Shown here in pieces: positions 47,801 to 57,460 of a stretch of 64,000 bases of DNA; positions within the stretch are counted from its first letter, which is position 1; every line of letters starts with the position of its first letter. The stretch covers positions 3,752,501 through 3,816,500 of the forward strand of contig NC_081823.1 of assembly GCF_030704535.1 (NCBI RefSeq). Reading direction: 5' to 3'. The notes beneath the pieces are model-generated. The model was not told the origin of the DNA. It saw nothing but the letters and a program-made list of their open reading frames with translations, and did no database searches. The position numbers and the translations under genes were made by a program. The stretch is from Vitis vinifera (taxonomy: Eukaryota > Streptophyta > Magnoliopsida > Vitales > Vitaceae).

Positions 47801-49880
47801 CTTGACATAAGATAATTGTGGTGGGTTCAGATTTTGACCTTTTTTTGGTTAAACTAAAAATTAACTAGGCATGATAGCATCTCGAGGAAGATCTCCCAAT
47901 CATAGTCGATTATTCTTAAGAAGTCTCTAGAAAAATCCTCAAAGCAAATCGCCACTTGTTCCATCAAGTACTCCATTTTATTAATATTATCAGCAGCTTT
48001 CTATTCTTCCATATGAATATGCCTTATTTTAATTTAAGAATAATTTTTTCTAAATAGTCTTTTAGCAATTCTTTAATATGTCTTTAGGGACGGTAAAGTT
48101 TGTTCTAAAATATGTTGCCACTTCTTTTGGTTAGATTGTCCCTCATATATATATTCTTCAATTTTCATATTTTTCTTTAAATTTAGTGTTTTATTTTTTA
48201 TTTTTTCTGAATTGTTAGTAAGAGAACTTTGGGAAGTTGTTTTCTCATTTCTAAATATTCTTTAATATAATACTTTCATTATGAAACAACTCCTTACACA
48301 GCATGCACCTAGAATACCACTGAAGCCTCAGTGTTTTTAAAATTATGGCTAGTGTCTGTGCTTGAAAATGGTCCCTTTTTATTGTAAGGATTTAAAGTGT
48401 GCAGAAAGACATGTTTTAAGTTCTATTATTTTTTTGAAGAAAAGAAGGAAGAGATTTAGGCAGCATTGAGGATGCCTTTCTGTAAGGAGCAATGACGTGA
48501 AATACATGCATTTGGCGCCTTTTTTTTCTTCTTCGTTGTCTGCTTCTTCTTCTTCTTTTTTTTTTTTTTTTTAAAACTAATATTTATTGGGTGGACCCGT
48601 GGTTTGAATGAAACACTGGTTTCCTATTCTTTGTTGCTTATGGATTTTGAGTATTATTTGATGGATAAAGAAAATGTGTCTGGCTTACCAGGATTTACCA
48701 CAAGAGCAAGGCCAGGTTCTGCCTTCAGATTTGTCCAAACTTCAACACCGGGTTCTGAAGGCAGAAGCAACATTGGGGCAAAAGGAAGAAGAAAATGCTG
48801 CATTGCGAGAGCAGCTAAAACAATCTGAGGCAAAGTGGTCAGAGTATGAGGCAAAGATGAAAGCAATGGAGGAGACCTGGCAAAAACAGATGGCTTCTTT
48901 GCAGGTGAGTTTACATGTTTATGAAAAAATGATAATGATGCATGAAAGCAGTTAAGGAAAACTGTGAGAGCAAAAAATTCAAACCAAATTTATTCATCTG
49001 AACTGATCATGGATGGGTGCATCAAAACTGGACCTCGATCTTATTTGGATGCTAATGTAGCTCAATTTTGAATCAAAATGGAAACAGAAATCCTGTATCA
49101 AATGGGTTTCTTGGTGCTTGTCTAAAGTTAGCTGTTAGTAAACCAGCAAGGTTGAAACCAATGGACACATTTTTTTAACCAATGGTTGTGCGGTAGGCAC
49201 TTTGGTACCATTATATGACATGATTTTTATTTATCAGATGTTGGCTTCAGATCCCTTTTCTAATATTGACATTTTGTGGCTTTACCATGATTAAAATGGT
49301 ACCATTATGTGTCTTTATTTTATTTTTTTACCGTTTTTACGTAATTTTATGCATGTTTGTGGATTTCTCATGTTGAATCAAATTACTTGCATCTCTGAGG
49401 AGTTCAATTGTGATACTAATACAGATGAGTCTGGCTGCTGCTAAGAAAAATCATGCTGCTGGTCAAGATGGAAGGCTTGATACACCTTCTTCGCCTGGCT
49501 ATTATGATTCTGAGGGTACCCCATCCATGGAAACTCGAACTCCTGGTGCAAACACACCTGTCAAATTGTCTAATGTTGGAGCAGGGCGCGAGAGTAATGG
49601 CAACTTGAATACAGTCAGCCACCTGGCAAAGGAGTTTGAGCAGCGCAAACAGTCATTTGATGATGATGCCAAAACCCTCGTTGAGGTTAAATCTGGGCAA
49701 CCCTCTTCAAATATGAATCATGATGAATTAAAGAAACTGAAGCAAAGGTTTGAGGCATGGAAGAAAGATTACAAGGTTCGGTTACGGGAGACAAAGGCTA
49801 GGCTTCATAAGCTTGGGCATTCTGAAGGGGAAAGAATTCGCCGTAAATGGTGGGGGAAGAGAATCTCAAAATCGACGTAG
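23918..49880 (+). CDS. class VIII myosin (ATM1/ATM2-like), 24 exons, altered nucleotide-binding residues
   Basis: Plant unconventional myosin VIII, an actin motor of plasma membrane, plasmodesmata and endocytic sites. Exons: 23918-24409, 25469-25570, 25672-25815, 25915-26065, 26182-26209, 26362-26530, 26664-26727, 26874-26887, 26975-27059, 28094-28197, 28326-28464, 29975-30093, 30235-30387, 30475-30564, 31663-31740, 33155-33313, 34883-35083, 35501-35706, 35792-35927, 39485-39614, 39937-40077, 40186-40301, 48692-48904, 49425-49880. They sum to 3690 bases, 1229 residues plus stop, with every phase matching and all introns GT-AG. Residues 1-164 are a Ser/Pro-rich extension with four TLTSPRS-like heptads (121-148). 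Then come the motor (P-loop 307-314, switch I NNNSSRF 356-362, switch II 580-585), actin-binding HFIHCIKPN, two clear IQ motifs plus a weak one (about 885-990), a short coiled coil (about 1025-1078) and a basic tail ending [13 protein letters not shown]. Oddities: the P-loop is GEIGAGKT, not GESGAGKT, and switch II is DMYGFG, not DIxGFE. ATPase activity may be impaired. Class VIII identity is firm; activity is open. Confidence 0.93.
24278..24361 (+). repeat. in-frame 21-base tandem repeat encoding four [T/A]LTSPRS heptads
   Basis: Four 21-base units in myosin exon 1 encode [21 protein letters not shown] and TLTSPRS (residues 121-148). The units differ from each other at several wobble positions, so they are not a sequencing stutter. 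Each unit carries one Ser-Pro dipeptide, a possible phosphorylation site. Confidence 0.9.
26874..26887 (+). other. 14-base micro-exon (exon 8) of the myosin gene
   Basis: TTCTGCTAGAAAAG lies between GATAG and GTAACT. Inserted between exon 7 (ending ...CAAACTT) and exon 9 (starting TCTAGAGTA) it restores the conserved FLLEKSRVV sequence and both reading phases. Skipping it would shift the frame. Confidence 0.85.
27576..27864 (+). mobile_element. small LTR-element remnant in myosin intron 9
   Basis: Two related segments (about 27596-27644 and 27808-27864, sharing AGGC[TC]CATAT...TAACAGC) flank a short interior. Directly after the first is TGGTATTAGAGC (27645-27656), which resembles a tRNA-Met primer site. 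The unit starts TGTTAG and ends TTTAACA. It reads as a very old, strongly reduced LTR element. Confidence 0.4.
29139..29654. repeat. perfect 257-bp tandem duplication in myosin intron 11
   Basis: The unit beginning near GGCCATTAGTTGAAAAAGG at 29139 recurs at 29396, and I see no difference between the copies. Each copy contains the same open frame ([12 protein letters not shown]...), which is part of the duplication and not a recognised protein. The identity implies a very recent event or an assembly artefact. Confidence 0.9.
30136..30178. repeat. compound (TC)n(AC)n microsatellite
   Basis: About eleven TC units are followed directly by about ten AC units in myosin intron 12, between exons 12 and 13. 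Confidence 0.95.
30880..31380 (-). mobile_element. LINE 3' fragment in myosin intron 14
   Basis: The minus strand encodes decayed pieces of the plant LINE ORF2 tail: [16 protein letters not shown]-like, CFLC-like, then a Leu/Phe-rich zinc-binding part and FLFWTPWK-like residues. Frames are interrupted repeatedly. Orientation is opposite to the host gene. Confidence 0.55.
31880..33000. other. AT-rich interior of myosin intron 15
   Basis: The sequence is dominated by A/T runs, with a (TA)n microsatellite at 32826-32857 and a nearby direct duplication around 32575-32720 (AAATTTTTTTGGGAAAG and TAAAATTTTTGAAAAAG, each followed by TTTTAAAGATTTTTT-like text). I see no element ends. Confidence 0.5.
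33814..34150. repeat. two diverged direct repeats, about 188-bp period, myosin intron 16
   Basis: The block GGGGTGCAACAATGCAACTC...GAGATGGTCAAAATC (from 33817) recurs as GTGGTGTAACAATGCCACTC...GAGATGGTCAAAGCTC (from 34004) with roughly 15-20 percent divergence. The origin is unknown; no coding sense is visible. Confidence 0.7.
36240..37330 (-). mobile_element. TRIM-like LTR-element remnant in myosin intron 19
   Basis: Two related segments start at 36240 (TGAGGAAAATTGGAATTGAT) and 37001 (TTAGGAAAATTGGAATTGAT) and share AAAAAGAAAGTCAATGTT further on. Immediately left of the second lies GCTCTGACACCA (36989-37000), the complement of a tRNA-Met primer site with one change. This fits a small minus-strand LTR element without coding capacity, old and worn. 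The outer right limit is uncertain. Confidence 0.45.
38190..38345. repeat. interrupted AAT/ATT-rich microsatellite region
   Basis: Imperfect AAT and ATT runs in myosin intron 19 form a loose inverted arrangement, with AATAATAATA on the left and TTATTATTATT on the right, so the strand could fold back on itself. Confidence 0.7.
40510..40934 (-). mobile_element. 3' end of a LINE, left of the nested copia element
   Basis: The minus strand reads as the tail of a plant L1-type LINE ([16 protein letters not shown]-like, then [18 protein letters not shown]-like at the terminus). It is continuous with the LINE segment right of the copia element once that insertion is disregarded. Several frame breaks mark it as dead. 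Confidence 0.6.
40940..45778 (-). mobile_element. Ty1/copia LTR retrotransposon, older broken copy, nested in a LINE
   Basis: A 4839-bp element with short LTRs (40940-41068, 129 bp; 45618-45778, 161 bp), both TGTGAAAAGAG...TCTAACA, flanked by a 5-bp target duplication CTTGT (40935-40939, 45779-45783). It reads on the minus strand. A tRNA-Met primer site (TGGTATCAGAGC) adjoins the right LTR. Parts from high to low coordinates: gag with a CCHC knuckle ([14 protein letters not shown]), protease (DSGASYH), integrase, reverse transcriptase (YVDDIV) and RNase H, roughly 45.1 to 41.2 kb. The compact size and short LTRs fit the Ale/Retrofit-like lineage (inference). It is broken in at least five places. 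The LTRs differ by several substitutions and in length, so it is clearly older than the 3559-9900 element. It lies in myosin intron 22, antisense to the host gene. Confidence 0.93.
45784..47290 (-). mobile_element. LINE (L1-type) reverse-transcriptase remnant in myosin intron 22
   Basis: The clearest part is 46261-46596 (minus), with [46 protein letters not shown] and VLCKLDIKG, the finger/palm region of plant LINE reverse transcriptase. Upstream on the minus strand (46600-47290) are pieces like [17 protein letters not shown] and [16 protein letters not shown] from the segment between endonuclease and RT. Downstream (45784-46260) is a fragment like [18 protein letters not shown] from the RT core and a CFLC-type zinc-binding trace. 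The copy is 5'-truncated, full of breaks, and split by the copia element at 45784. Confidence 0.75.
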
Positions 49881-50980
49881 CATCTAGTTTAGGATATGCG
49901 CAATGTCTATTGTTCGTGGACAAAAATGGAGATGACTGAAGCATTCTTCTCAAAAAGGATACATTGTTGAGACCCCCTCATACCATGTTTCTGAGTCTGT
50001 CCGTCCTTGTGTTTATGGGTTTACTGTGTTGTGGGGTTAGCAGAAAGGAGAGTGATTGTGTTTGTATATCTATCAAATTTTGTTTCTCAGTGAAAAGATT
50101 TACAAGCTTGTTCATAGCCCAATGAGGATTTGTCTCAAGTTTTTAGCACGTAATTAAACAATTTGAGTCGTGTATATTTTCATAATCAATGTAATGTCAG
50201 AATATTTAGTGCTTCATAGTTTGTAATGAGAAGATGGAAGAAAAATGTCCATATTACGGCTTGTGTATGAAGTGTTTGCCTTCACGGTGTAGTAGATGAT
50301 CATAGGAATATTTTTGTGACTGCATATCCAACTAATTTATCTTTCCTTCTAGAGCAGTTAGCATTATTTATTATGTTAAGCTTAAGCTTAAGATGAAAGA
50401 TGTGTGCTTTCAAGAACCAAAGCTTCAAAGATCTGTATTCTTTTCGAGAAGATGAAGCTTGCACCAACACTGCAGACTAGATTGCTTTCTTCTTACAAGC
50501 TGCTTGAGATTCAACTTTTTCCCTACCCCAAAAGCTAGGTTTTTCTGGATTGGCAATGAGTGAATTATTATATATGTAGATGCATAAATGGATTCATTTT
50601 AGGAGGAGAGATTTTCAATTATTTATTTATTTATTTTTTAATCAATTTGTTGGATGATCAGAATGTGAATATGGTAAACATAGTTATTTGAATCTTTTGT
50701 TTGAATAGCGATGACCCTCCATGCTGGTTGAATTCAATTTATGAGATCCTGACAACATTATTGTTCTCTCTTGCAGGAGTTCACACCACATTCCAGACAC
50801 CTGAGGGTCCTGAATGTCGAAACAGCAGGACTTACAAGAGTTTGAGAGTTATTTCATTTACCGGAAAATGCAGTGTTCCATCTGAAACATAAATTATAAA
50901 TTATATTGAATCTACTAACACAGAATGTTCTGTTCTCAATGAGTTTACACAAAACAGGTGAAGAAGCAAAGACCAGCAGT
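49881..50980. other. 3' flanks of the convergent myosin and LHCB3 genes
   Basis: Probable myosin 3' UTR runs from 49881 on, and the LHCB3 3' UTR reads leftward from 50980. A palindromic TTAAGCTTAAGCTTAAG-like stretch lies near 50375. I see no further gene. Confidence 0.5.
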
Positions 50981-52373
50981 CTAAGATCCAGGCACAAACT
51001 TGGTGGCGTAGACCCATGCGTTATTAGCAACTGGGTTGTCAAGGTGGTCCAAGAGGTTCTCAAGGGGGCCTTTTCCGGTCACAATAGCTTGGACAAAGAA
51101 GCCAAACATGGAGAACATGGCTAGCCGTCCATTCTTGATTTCCTTGACCTTGAGCTCAGCAAATGTGACCGGGTCATCAGCGAGGCCAAGAGGATCGAAG
51201 TATTGTCCACCAGGGTACAGGTTGTTGCCATCTCCAACTCCAGGAAGGCCATTAATGCGGAAGCCCTCAACAAGACCCATGAGGACAACTTGGAAGCCGA
51301 GGACTGCCAGAATGCTCTGGGCATGAACAAGGTTGGGGTTGCCCAAGTAGTCCAGGCCGCCCTCGGAGAAGATTTGAGCTCCAGCTTTGAACCAGATTGG
51401 TTCTTTGAAGTCCACTCTAAGCCACTTCTCAAGGACTTCTGGGGTGATGCAGCCCAGTGCTCCAAGCATAGCCCAACGCCCGTGGATCACCTAAAACCAT
51501 TTATAGGATCAAAGTAGCATCATTACCTTCATATTACATTCTACAGACTGTTCAGATTAATCAGAAAGGGTTTGAGGAACAGGGGAGCAAAATACTGAAA
51601 ACAGCCTAGAAAGGAACCCTTTTCTATTTCCATGCATATATTTTTAGGTTTTTTGCTTTCTTTTACTTGGTTTTTCTATTTTTGACATCATAATGGAGTA
51701 TAGCCACACGGCAAAAGAAGTTTGCTTCTGTGGGTTCTGGTTGTATCAGAGTTCATAAAGGCATCCACCTCACATTTTTAAGAAACAAAGCGATGGTTCT
51801 TGTGAGCTTGAGTCTCTCAAGTAAAAATGTTCTTTAGTAGGTTTTGCTTTAAACACCAATTTTTCAGATTTATGGGGGCAAATCCATGTCCTTGGGATTC
51901 AAAAGCTCTCTGAAAACATCATTTTTAGTAAATTCTTGATCATCTTCACGGTAAACCAACTAGCAGTGATGAATTACCTCAAGAGCCCTGTTCCTGGCAA
52001 AGGCCTCAGGATCAGCAGACAATCCAGCGGTGTCCCATCCATAGTCTCCTGGAAATTCTCCAGTCAGGTACGAGGGAGTCTGAGCTGAGAAGGGTCCCAA
52101 ATACTTCACTCTGTCAGGTCCATACCACAGCTCATTCCCCTACCCAATTCACAACCCAAAAAAACAAACACCCATTTCAGTTATTCAACCCATAACACAA
52201 CACACACACAAAACCAAACTTCGAGAGGGTGTATGTGTCTTTACCATGGTGTATTTCCCAGTTCCCATAGGGACAACATCTCTAAGAGGGTTAGAGTTTG
52301 CTCCCCTGGTTTGGCCCAGAAATGGGGTTGGTCTGAGGACAGTGCTGGAGCTTGCTGTTGCTGCCATCAACAT
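50981..52373 (-). CDS. LHCB3: light-harvesting chlorophyll a/b-binding protein of photosystem II, LHCB3 type
   Basis: Three exons on the minus strand, 52373-52245, 52139-51978 and 51490-50981 (129 + 162 + 510 bases), encode 266 residues, the usual LHCB3 length. The product is a nuclear-encoded thylakoid antenna protein of the LHCII trimer, imported through a chloroplast transit peptide (about residues 1-40, Ala/Ser/Thr-rich). WYGPDR (48-53) is the trimerisation motif. Helix B carries [10 protein letters not shown] with Glu97 and His100 as chlorophyll ligands; intron 2 falls exactly between them. Helix A/C ends contain [15 protein letters not shown]. The C-terminus is [14 protein letters not shown]. 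The short segment before WYGPDR and the FLGQ...NPLRDVV leader favour LHCB3 over LHCB1/2. Two in-frame ATGs, six bases apart (52373 and 52367), could each serve as start. No damage is seen. Confidence 0.95.
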
Positions 52374-52550
52374 TGCTGCCTCCACTTCCTTTCTCCCTTT
52401 TCCTTTCTGTGTTGGAGCTGTGTTTTTCTGAAGAGAAAGTGTGTACAAGGGAAGCCGAGTGTATATGTGAATGTGGAGGAACCAAGAATCAGAGATGGGT
52501 GGTTAGGAATGCAAGAGTGGGAAATTGTGGTGGGGATTCTGAGGTTTGAA

Positions 52551-52640
52551 CCAACCAATCAGATGGCTTTTAAGGATTCTATGTATCTCATACCCATATC
52601 CTTCTATCCACATTTTATCTTTTGTCCCACAGATTGGAAA
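52551..52640 (-). promoter_or_regulatory. likely LHCB3 promoter segment with GATA-like motifs and a CCAAT box
   Basis: On the minus strand, 180-270 bases upstream of the start codon, GATA cores cluster (AAAGATAAAATGTGGATAG, GGATATGG, GAGATAC), followed by GATTGGTTGG, a CCAAT box in reverse. GATA/I-box clusters are typical of light-regulated Lhcb promoters. The assignment rests on motif and position only. Confidence 0.4.
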
Positions 52641-53035
52641 AATGAAAAATCACCCACGGATAACTTTCCTCAATTGACTGAAAAAAAAATTAACTTCTTG
52701 GGTGAAAATTTAAGCATTTTTTGGATTCATTAGTCTAAGAAATCCCAACTGTTATGGTATGTGGATTGTGGAGCTAGTGGATTGGATTTCAGAGGTTTGG
52801 CCCAATGGAATGTGCTCTCTCTCATCAAGCATAGTCCCTAATCAGGATATTCTCTTGTGCTAGGTATATGCCCAAAAAAGAATAAATGGACTTCACTGAA
52901 TATCCAAATTGCACTGTGAGTAATCAAATGGAGTATAATGCTTCAATTTTAAACAAGCCCACAGGTGATCTCTTTTTCTCCTTCAAGTTTATCTACTAAG
53001 TACGTAATAATATTTTTGAGGGCCATCATACAAAT

Positions 53036-53123
53036 CCGACCTTAGCTCAGTTGGTAGAGCGGAGGACTGTAGTGGGATTCCCCAGATATCCTTAGGTCGC
53101 TGGTTCGAATCCGGCAGGTCGGA
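53036..53123 (+). tRNA. tRNA-Tyr (anticodon GTA) with a 15-base intron
   Basis: Acceptor stem CCGACCT pairs with AGGTCGG, followed by discriminator A. The D arm is GCTCAGTTGGTAGAGC, the anticodon stem GAGGA/TCCTT, and the T arm GCTGGTTCGAATCCGGC. The anticodon GTA is at 53069-53071. An intron (53073-53087) sits one base 3' of the anticodon, the standard position for nuclear tRNA-Tyr. A T run at 53129-53135 serves as Pol III terminator. Confidence 0.95.
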
Positions 53124-53610
53124 ATCACTTTTTTTCCCTACGACCAAAATGGACTGTTTCCACTTCTTTTCAATAAAGAATTAAGATTACAGTTTATGAA
53201 CTAAAAATTTATCTGCATGAGATTTGAGAGTGATGGAAAGAATGCAGCTCGTAAAAATATTAATCATTATAAACAACAAACGTAAGAAGGGTTTTTGGGG
53301 GGCAGATTGATCAGCTCAAAGTCTAAAACCCTTCTCACCATTCCAATTCTCAGTGCTAACTCAGCACTGAATATTAAAAGAGATGAATTACATGCCTTTG
53401 TATTTGTTTTACAGACAGTCACTGAAGTTGGTGGGTGAAGTCAGTTGTTCCTCTACTCTTAAGCATTCTCTCCAATATGGATCTTCACCTCCATTTGCAA
53501 TAATATGCGCAAAGAAGATGGTTTAAAGTTGAATGAGGAGAGGGTGAGGACGACATTTGGGATATTGATATTGTAAACTAATAAAGTTTTAAATAACTTG
53601 CTTCACATCT

Positions 53611-53703
53611 CCGACCTTAGCTCAGTTGGTAGAGCGGAGGACTGTAGTGGGATTGTCCCGATTAGATATCCTTAGGTCGCTGGTTCGAATCCGGCAGGTC
53701 GGA
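53611..53703 (+). tRNA. tRNA-Tyr (anticodon GTA) with a 20-base intron
   Basis: The mature part is identical to the tRNA at 53036. The anticodon GTA is at 53644-53646 and the intron at 53648-53667 is longer and different in its middle, sharing only its edges with the first copy. A T run at 53707-53713 is the likely Pol III terminator. The two genes form a tandem pair 575 bases apart. Confidence 0.95.
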
Positions 53704-54052
53704 TGCTTTTTTTCATTGGTCATTTGTAGTAAATCCGACACTCACTTGTGACCCTAACCTCATTTCAATATTTTTGAATTCTTTCAACGGTCGAAAAACT
53801 GATGCTACGCTGTCACATGGTAACACCATAAATCCTCTCATCAACATCGTACACGTGGGACGTGGCAAACAAGAATGTAGACCCCATTATGTGAACGCAT
53901 ATCCCAATAAAAATATTGATTCAGCCATTGGGGCTCCATCAAAACTTGGTATACCGTCCGCCCAGATGCAAATGGAAGATTTAGAGCCTCTAGAACCCTC
54001 ACAGAATACAGAGAATCTTCGGTGAGAAAAGGTTCAGCAGAGAAAAGAGTAA

Positions 54053-57000
54053 ATGGGTCTCAAGAAAACTGACGATCACTGGGCTTTTCTGGTATTCATC
54101 TCTTTATTACACACTTTATTAGGATCTATGAGCGTAGATTCTGGGTTTCTGTTTTTGCTTTCTTGCTGGGTTTTATTTTTGAATTTAGAAATGGGGTTTT
54201 TAGGGTTTCTTGAATTGGAAATGAGTGGGTTCTCTGATTTTGGTGGCCAAGTCGTTGTGGATTATAACATTTCAGCATCTGGGTTTTGTTTTGTTTTTTT
54301 GTTTGTTTTTGCTTTATTGCATTAGAAATTATGGGTGCCTTGAATTTGATTCTTCGGATCTATTCTGAGTGAGGGTGGATAGGATAGGAAATGATGGGTT
54401 TCTTGGTTTGAGTCATCAATTATTCCATGTGGCTGTTTCTGTAGTTCGTATGATTGTGTCATTTCAACATTTGGGTTCTCTTATTGTTGTTGTTTATTAG
54501 ATAGAAATTATGAAACATCTTGAATATTGATCAAGCATTTGTTTCACTTTGGTGTATATGGGGCTGTAGCGTTCTTGCCATGTGGTGAATTAAAAAATTA
54601 TGGTTTTCTTGATTTTGGTTTGTTGGGTCTATTTTTAATCATTGAAGCAGAAAATAATGTGGTATCTTTTGATTTATGGTTCTGTTCTTAGACTGGGTCT
54701 TGCATGGTTGATTAATTTCACCATTTTAATATCTGGGTTGTCTTATTCTTGGCACTTCCTCTGATTCCTGGTTTTGTAGTTTTTGAATGTTATATTCCAT
54801 ACTCGATTGTAATAATGTGATTATAGTCTATTTTCCCCTTTGTTCTGTTCTGATTTCCCATATCATCTTACTGTTTCTACCCTTTCACAATTGCCTTTTC
54901 ATCTGCTGATTGATATACAGGAAGAATTTGAAGCTCCTATGTGGGCAGATCTTACCCTAGAAGCTAAGACCAATAACCAAGATGTGTAAGTTTCTCCAAA
55001 ACTGGTTCCCAGATGCAAGAAAGTGAGTATTTTCTTTTCAATGAAAAAAATGTGTTCCTTGACTCCTATCATATTGTTCTTTTGCTAAATTGCAGAGATG
55101 ACAAGTGGTTCCACATAAGCCATCCGTAAGCCTCTTTTTGTTCTCCACTTATTGTTGCAGTTGTGATATGTCAGTTTTGGAATTTCTGTTATGCAATCTC
55201 TTTACTTACCTGTCACTAAATTGATTTAATTTTCAGGTTCCACCAGTTTTCCTCTCACCAGTTAAAATCTGCATTTTCTGGTTCCAGTGAGGGGAGTGAA
55301 AACTTGGACTTTGACTTACATGGACCATCTTCTCCTAAACTTCCTTCCTCAGTCTCTAGATCAAGAGGCAAACACTATAGGAGCAGAAACTGGGGAAAGG
55401 AAAATGGTGGGTTTTCATTAAATAAGCAGCATCCAGTCAAGAGTTTAAGTGGTAAAACTTCATGGGTTGATTCAGGCTCTAGCCAGGAAATAAAACCAAA
55501 ACCAAGCTGTGGAAACTTAAAGGGAACTTGCAGTTCAAAAACTAGTTTGGGTTGTGACAGCAGCTCAACTAGAACTTCCATACCAAACTATACCATACCT
55601 ATATCCAGTTTCGGAGATTCAAAAGGTCGTTTGAGTTCTGTAGCAATTAAGGCAAGTGAAAGCAATTCAACAACAAGCACCGTTACATTTGAAGGTACTC
55701 ATCAACAACCACAAAAGTCCTTGGAGGTATCCAGTGGACCATTTGGTCACACAAGTGGACTCTTGTCAGTTATGAGGATTACTCTTAGAAAGAGTTGTGC
55801 TACGAGACAAGCATCAAGAGTGGAGATCAATAAATGTCAGCAATCAGAAGGATGTAAATCTTCTGCTGGCAAGTCCAGTGTGGGATCGTCTTCAAATCCT
55901 GGTTATGATGTTAAGGATAGGACAGCTACAGAAATACGGAACAGAGATAGGACCCCAGATAGTAGAAACGTAATGCGAACTTCTCAAACGGCTGTGAACA
56001 GAGGAAGAGCCTCAACTACATCTAAGGCATCAAATATTCTAGTTGATTATAGGACTAATAATTCAAGAAAGGAAGGAAAAAGAATTGTTGCGAAGTCAAC
56101 CACCAAGGATGCTGTGAAATCAAAGGTGAGAAGACTGTAAAAATCCAATTGAGAACCAAATTCTAACAAACTCCTGAACTGTACCTGACTTTTTGATTAA
56201 ACTAACGTAAATCAGATTAGTCACAAAGATCATTTGATAAATCCCCCAATAACTTTACAACCATTATGCTTGGCTTTCTTGTAACTTATCTATGGTGTCT
56301 TTTGTCTTACCAATTCTGTGATTGTCCTGGCAATTAGGCTTTGAACCATGATTAATAATGAGTTTCTACATATATTTTGCAGGTTGTATGTCAGACCATA
56401 AACAGAAAAGGTTTGGTACCACTTAGAGTTAATGAACAAGATCCATTGACGGCTGCTACAAAAGCTAAGAGCAAAGTGGGAGTTGGTGCATCCAATAGAT
56501 TGGCAGGTGGTGGGAAGGAAAATGCAAGTGGGAAGCTAGCTGTGAGCCAGAAATCTAGTGGCAGAGACATAGCTGCCAGAGACATAGTTAGGGGTCAGAC
56601 AGGGAAGAAGCAGAGTATATCACGAAAGGGTGATAAAACAGGATTCACTGGTCCAAAGGTACAGATGACAGGAAACCCTCTTTGGTATATTACAGTTCAA
56701 TGGAAATTGAAAGACCAGAATACTAGTCCAACAAATCATAATTTTAAAATGAATTTGTTTTGAGCTAATAGTGGAAACTACTTGGATTCTAGTTACCATA
56801 AACATTTCCTGGGTATGTAATTGTCTGCGTTGTCCATCTGGGAAAAGTATTCTAATCTCATTGATTCTTTAGTTTGAATAACGCTTCCTGCAATCCTGCG
56901 CAATCTATACTCTTCTTGTTGCCTTTATTTCACCTGTTTGGGCCAATGAACCATTCTTAGGTTTAGTTGATGCACTAAAACTATTTTTACTGATGGTGGA

Positions 57001-57460
57001 GGCACTTAAATTTATCCCATGTATAATACCCATGGTTTCCAGTTTAGACATAATGCTTATATCTTTCATATTTGAGTTAGACGAGGAACAGAGAATTGTT
57101 TTCACATAGGTCTTGTTCTGAAACTGTGGTTTTGTTTGAACCATAGATTTGTTTGTGCTCTGACCTTCACTTAACCAAATCTCCCAGATCATTTTCGCTC
57201 ACAATACTGGTCTGAAAATGATGAACCATTATGCTTTTGGCTTTGTACAATAGTTCCAATATAACTATAGTAAAATACGACAACCCTAGACCCTGTATTT
57301 ACCTGCATACTGATAAATTGTCTAAATAGTTTTTAATATTTATGGTATTTTCACTTGGACCTGATTTTCTTGTTTACGTCTTTATAAGCAGGGAAAAATC
57401 AGTGGACGAAGTGAAGGAAAAACCTCAATGAATGTGCATCAGAAGGTGTTCCTCCCATAA
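54053..57460 (+). CDS. basic Ser/Lys-rich plant protein of unknown function (six exons, 455 residues)
   Basis: Exons 54053-54091, 54921-54985, 55096-55125, 55237-56125, 56383-56658 and 57392-57460 sum to 1368 bases with matching phases and GT-AG junctions. Exon 1 gives MGLKKTDDHWAFL, which joins EEFEAPMWADLTLEAK; the third exon is only 30 bases (DDKWFHISHP). I recall the DHWAFLEEFEAPMW start and a later SPKLPSSVSRSRGK motif as conserved in plant proteins, but I know no assigned function. From residue 70 onward the protein is low-complexity, rich in Ser, Lys, Arg and Thr, without membrane segments or a recognised fold. Microtubule or nucleic-acid binding would be compatible with the charge, but nothing in the sequence proves it. 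The last exon encodes only 22 residues ending HQKVFLP. The start is the first ATG giving the conserved N-terminus. Confidence 0.8.

Noticed and set aside
52185-52733. Plus-strand frames over LHCB3 exon 1 and its promoter
   Set aside because: They are antisense shadows of a well-recognised gene.
53774-54025. 83-codon open frame ending 27 bases before the 54053 gene
   Set aside because: It begins at a TTG codon and has no recognisable domain; it is most likely 5' flank or leader sequence.
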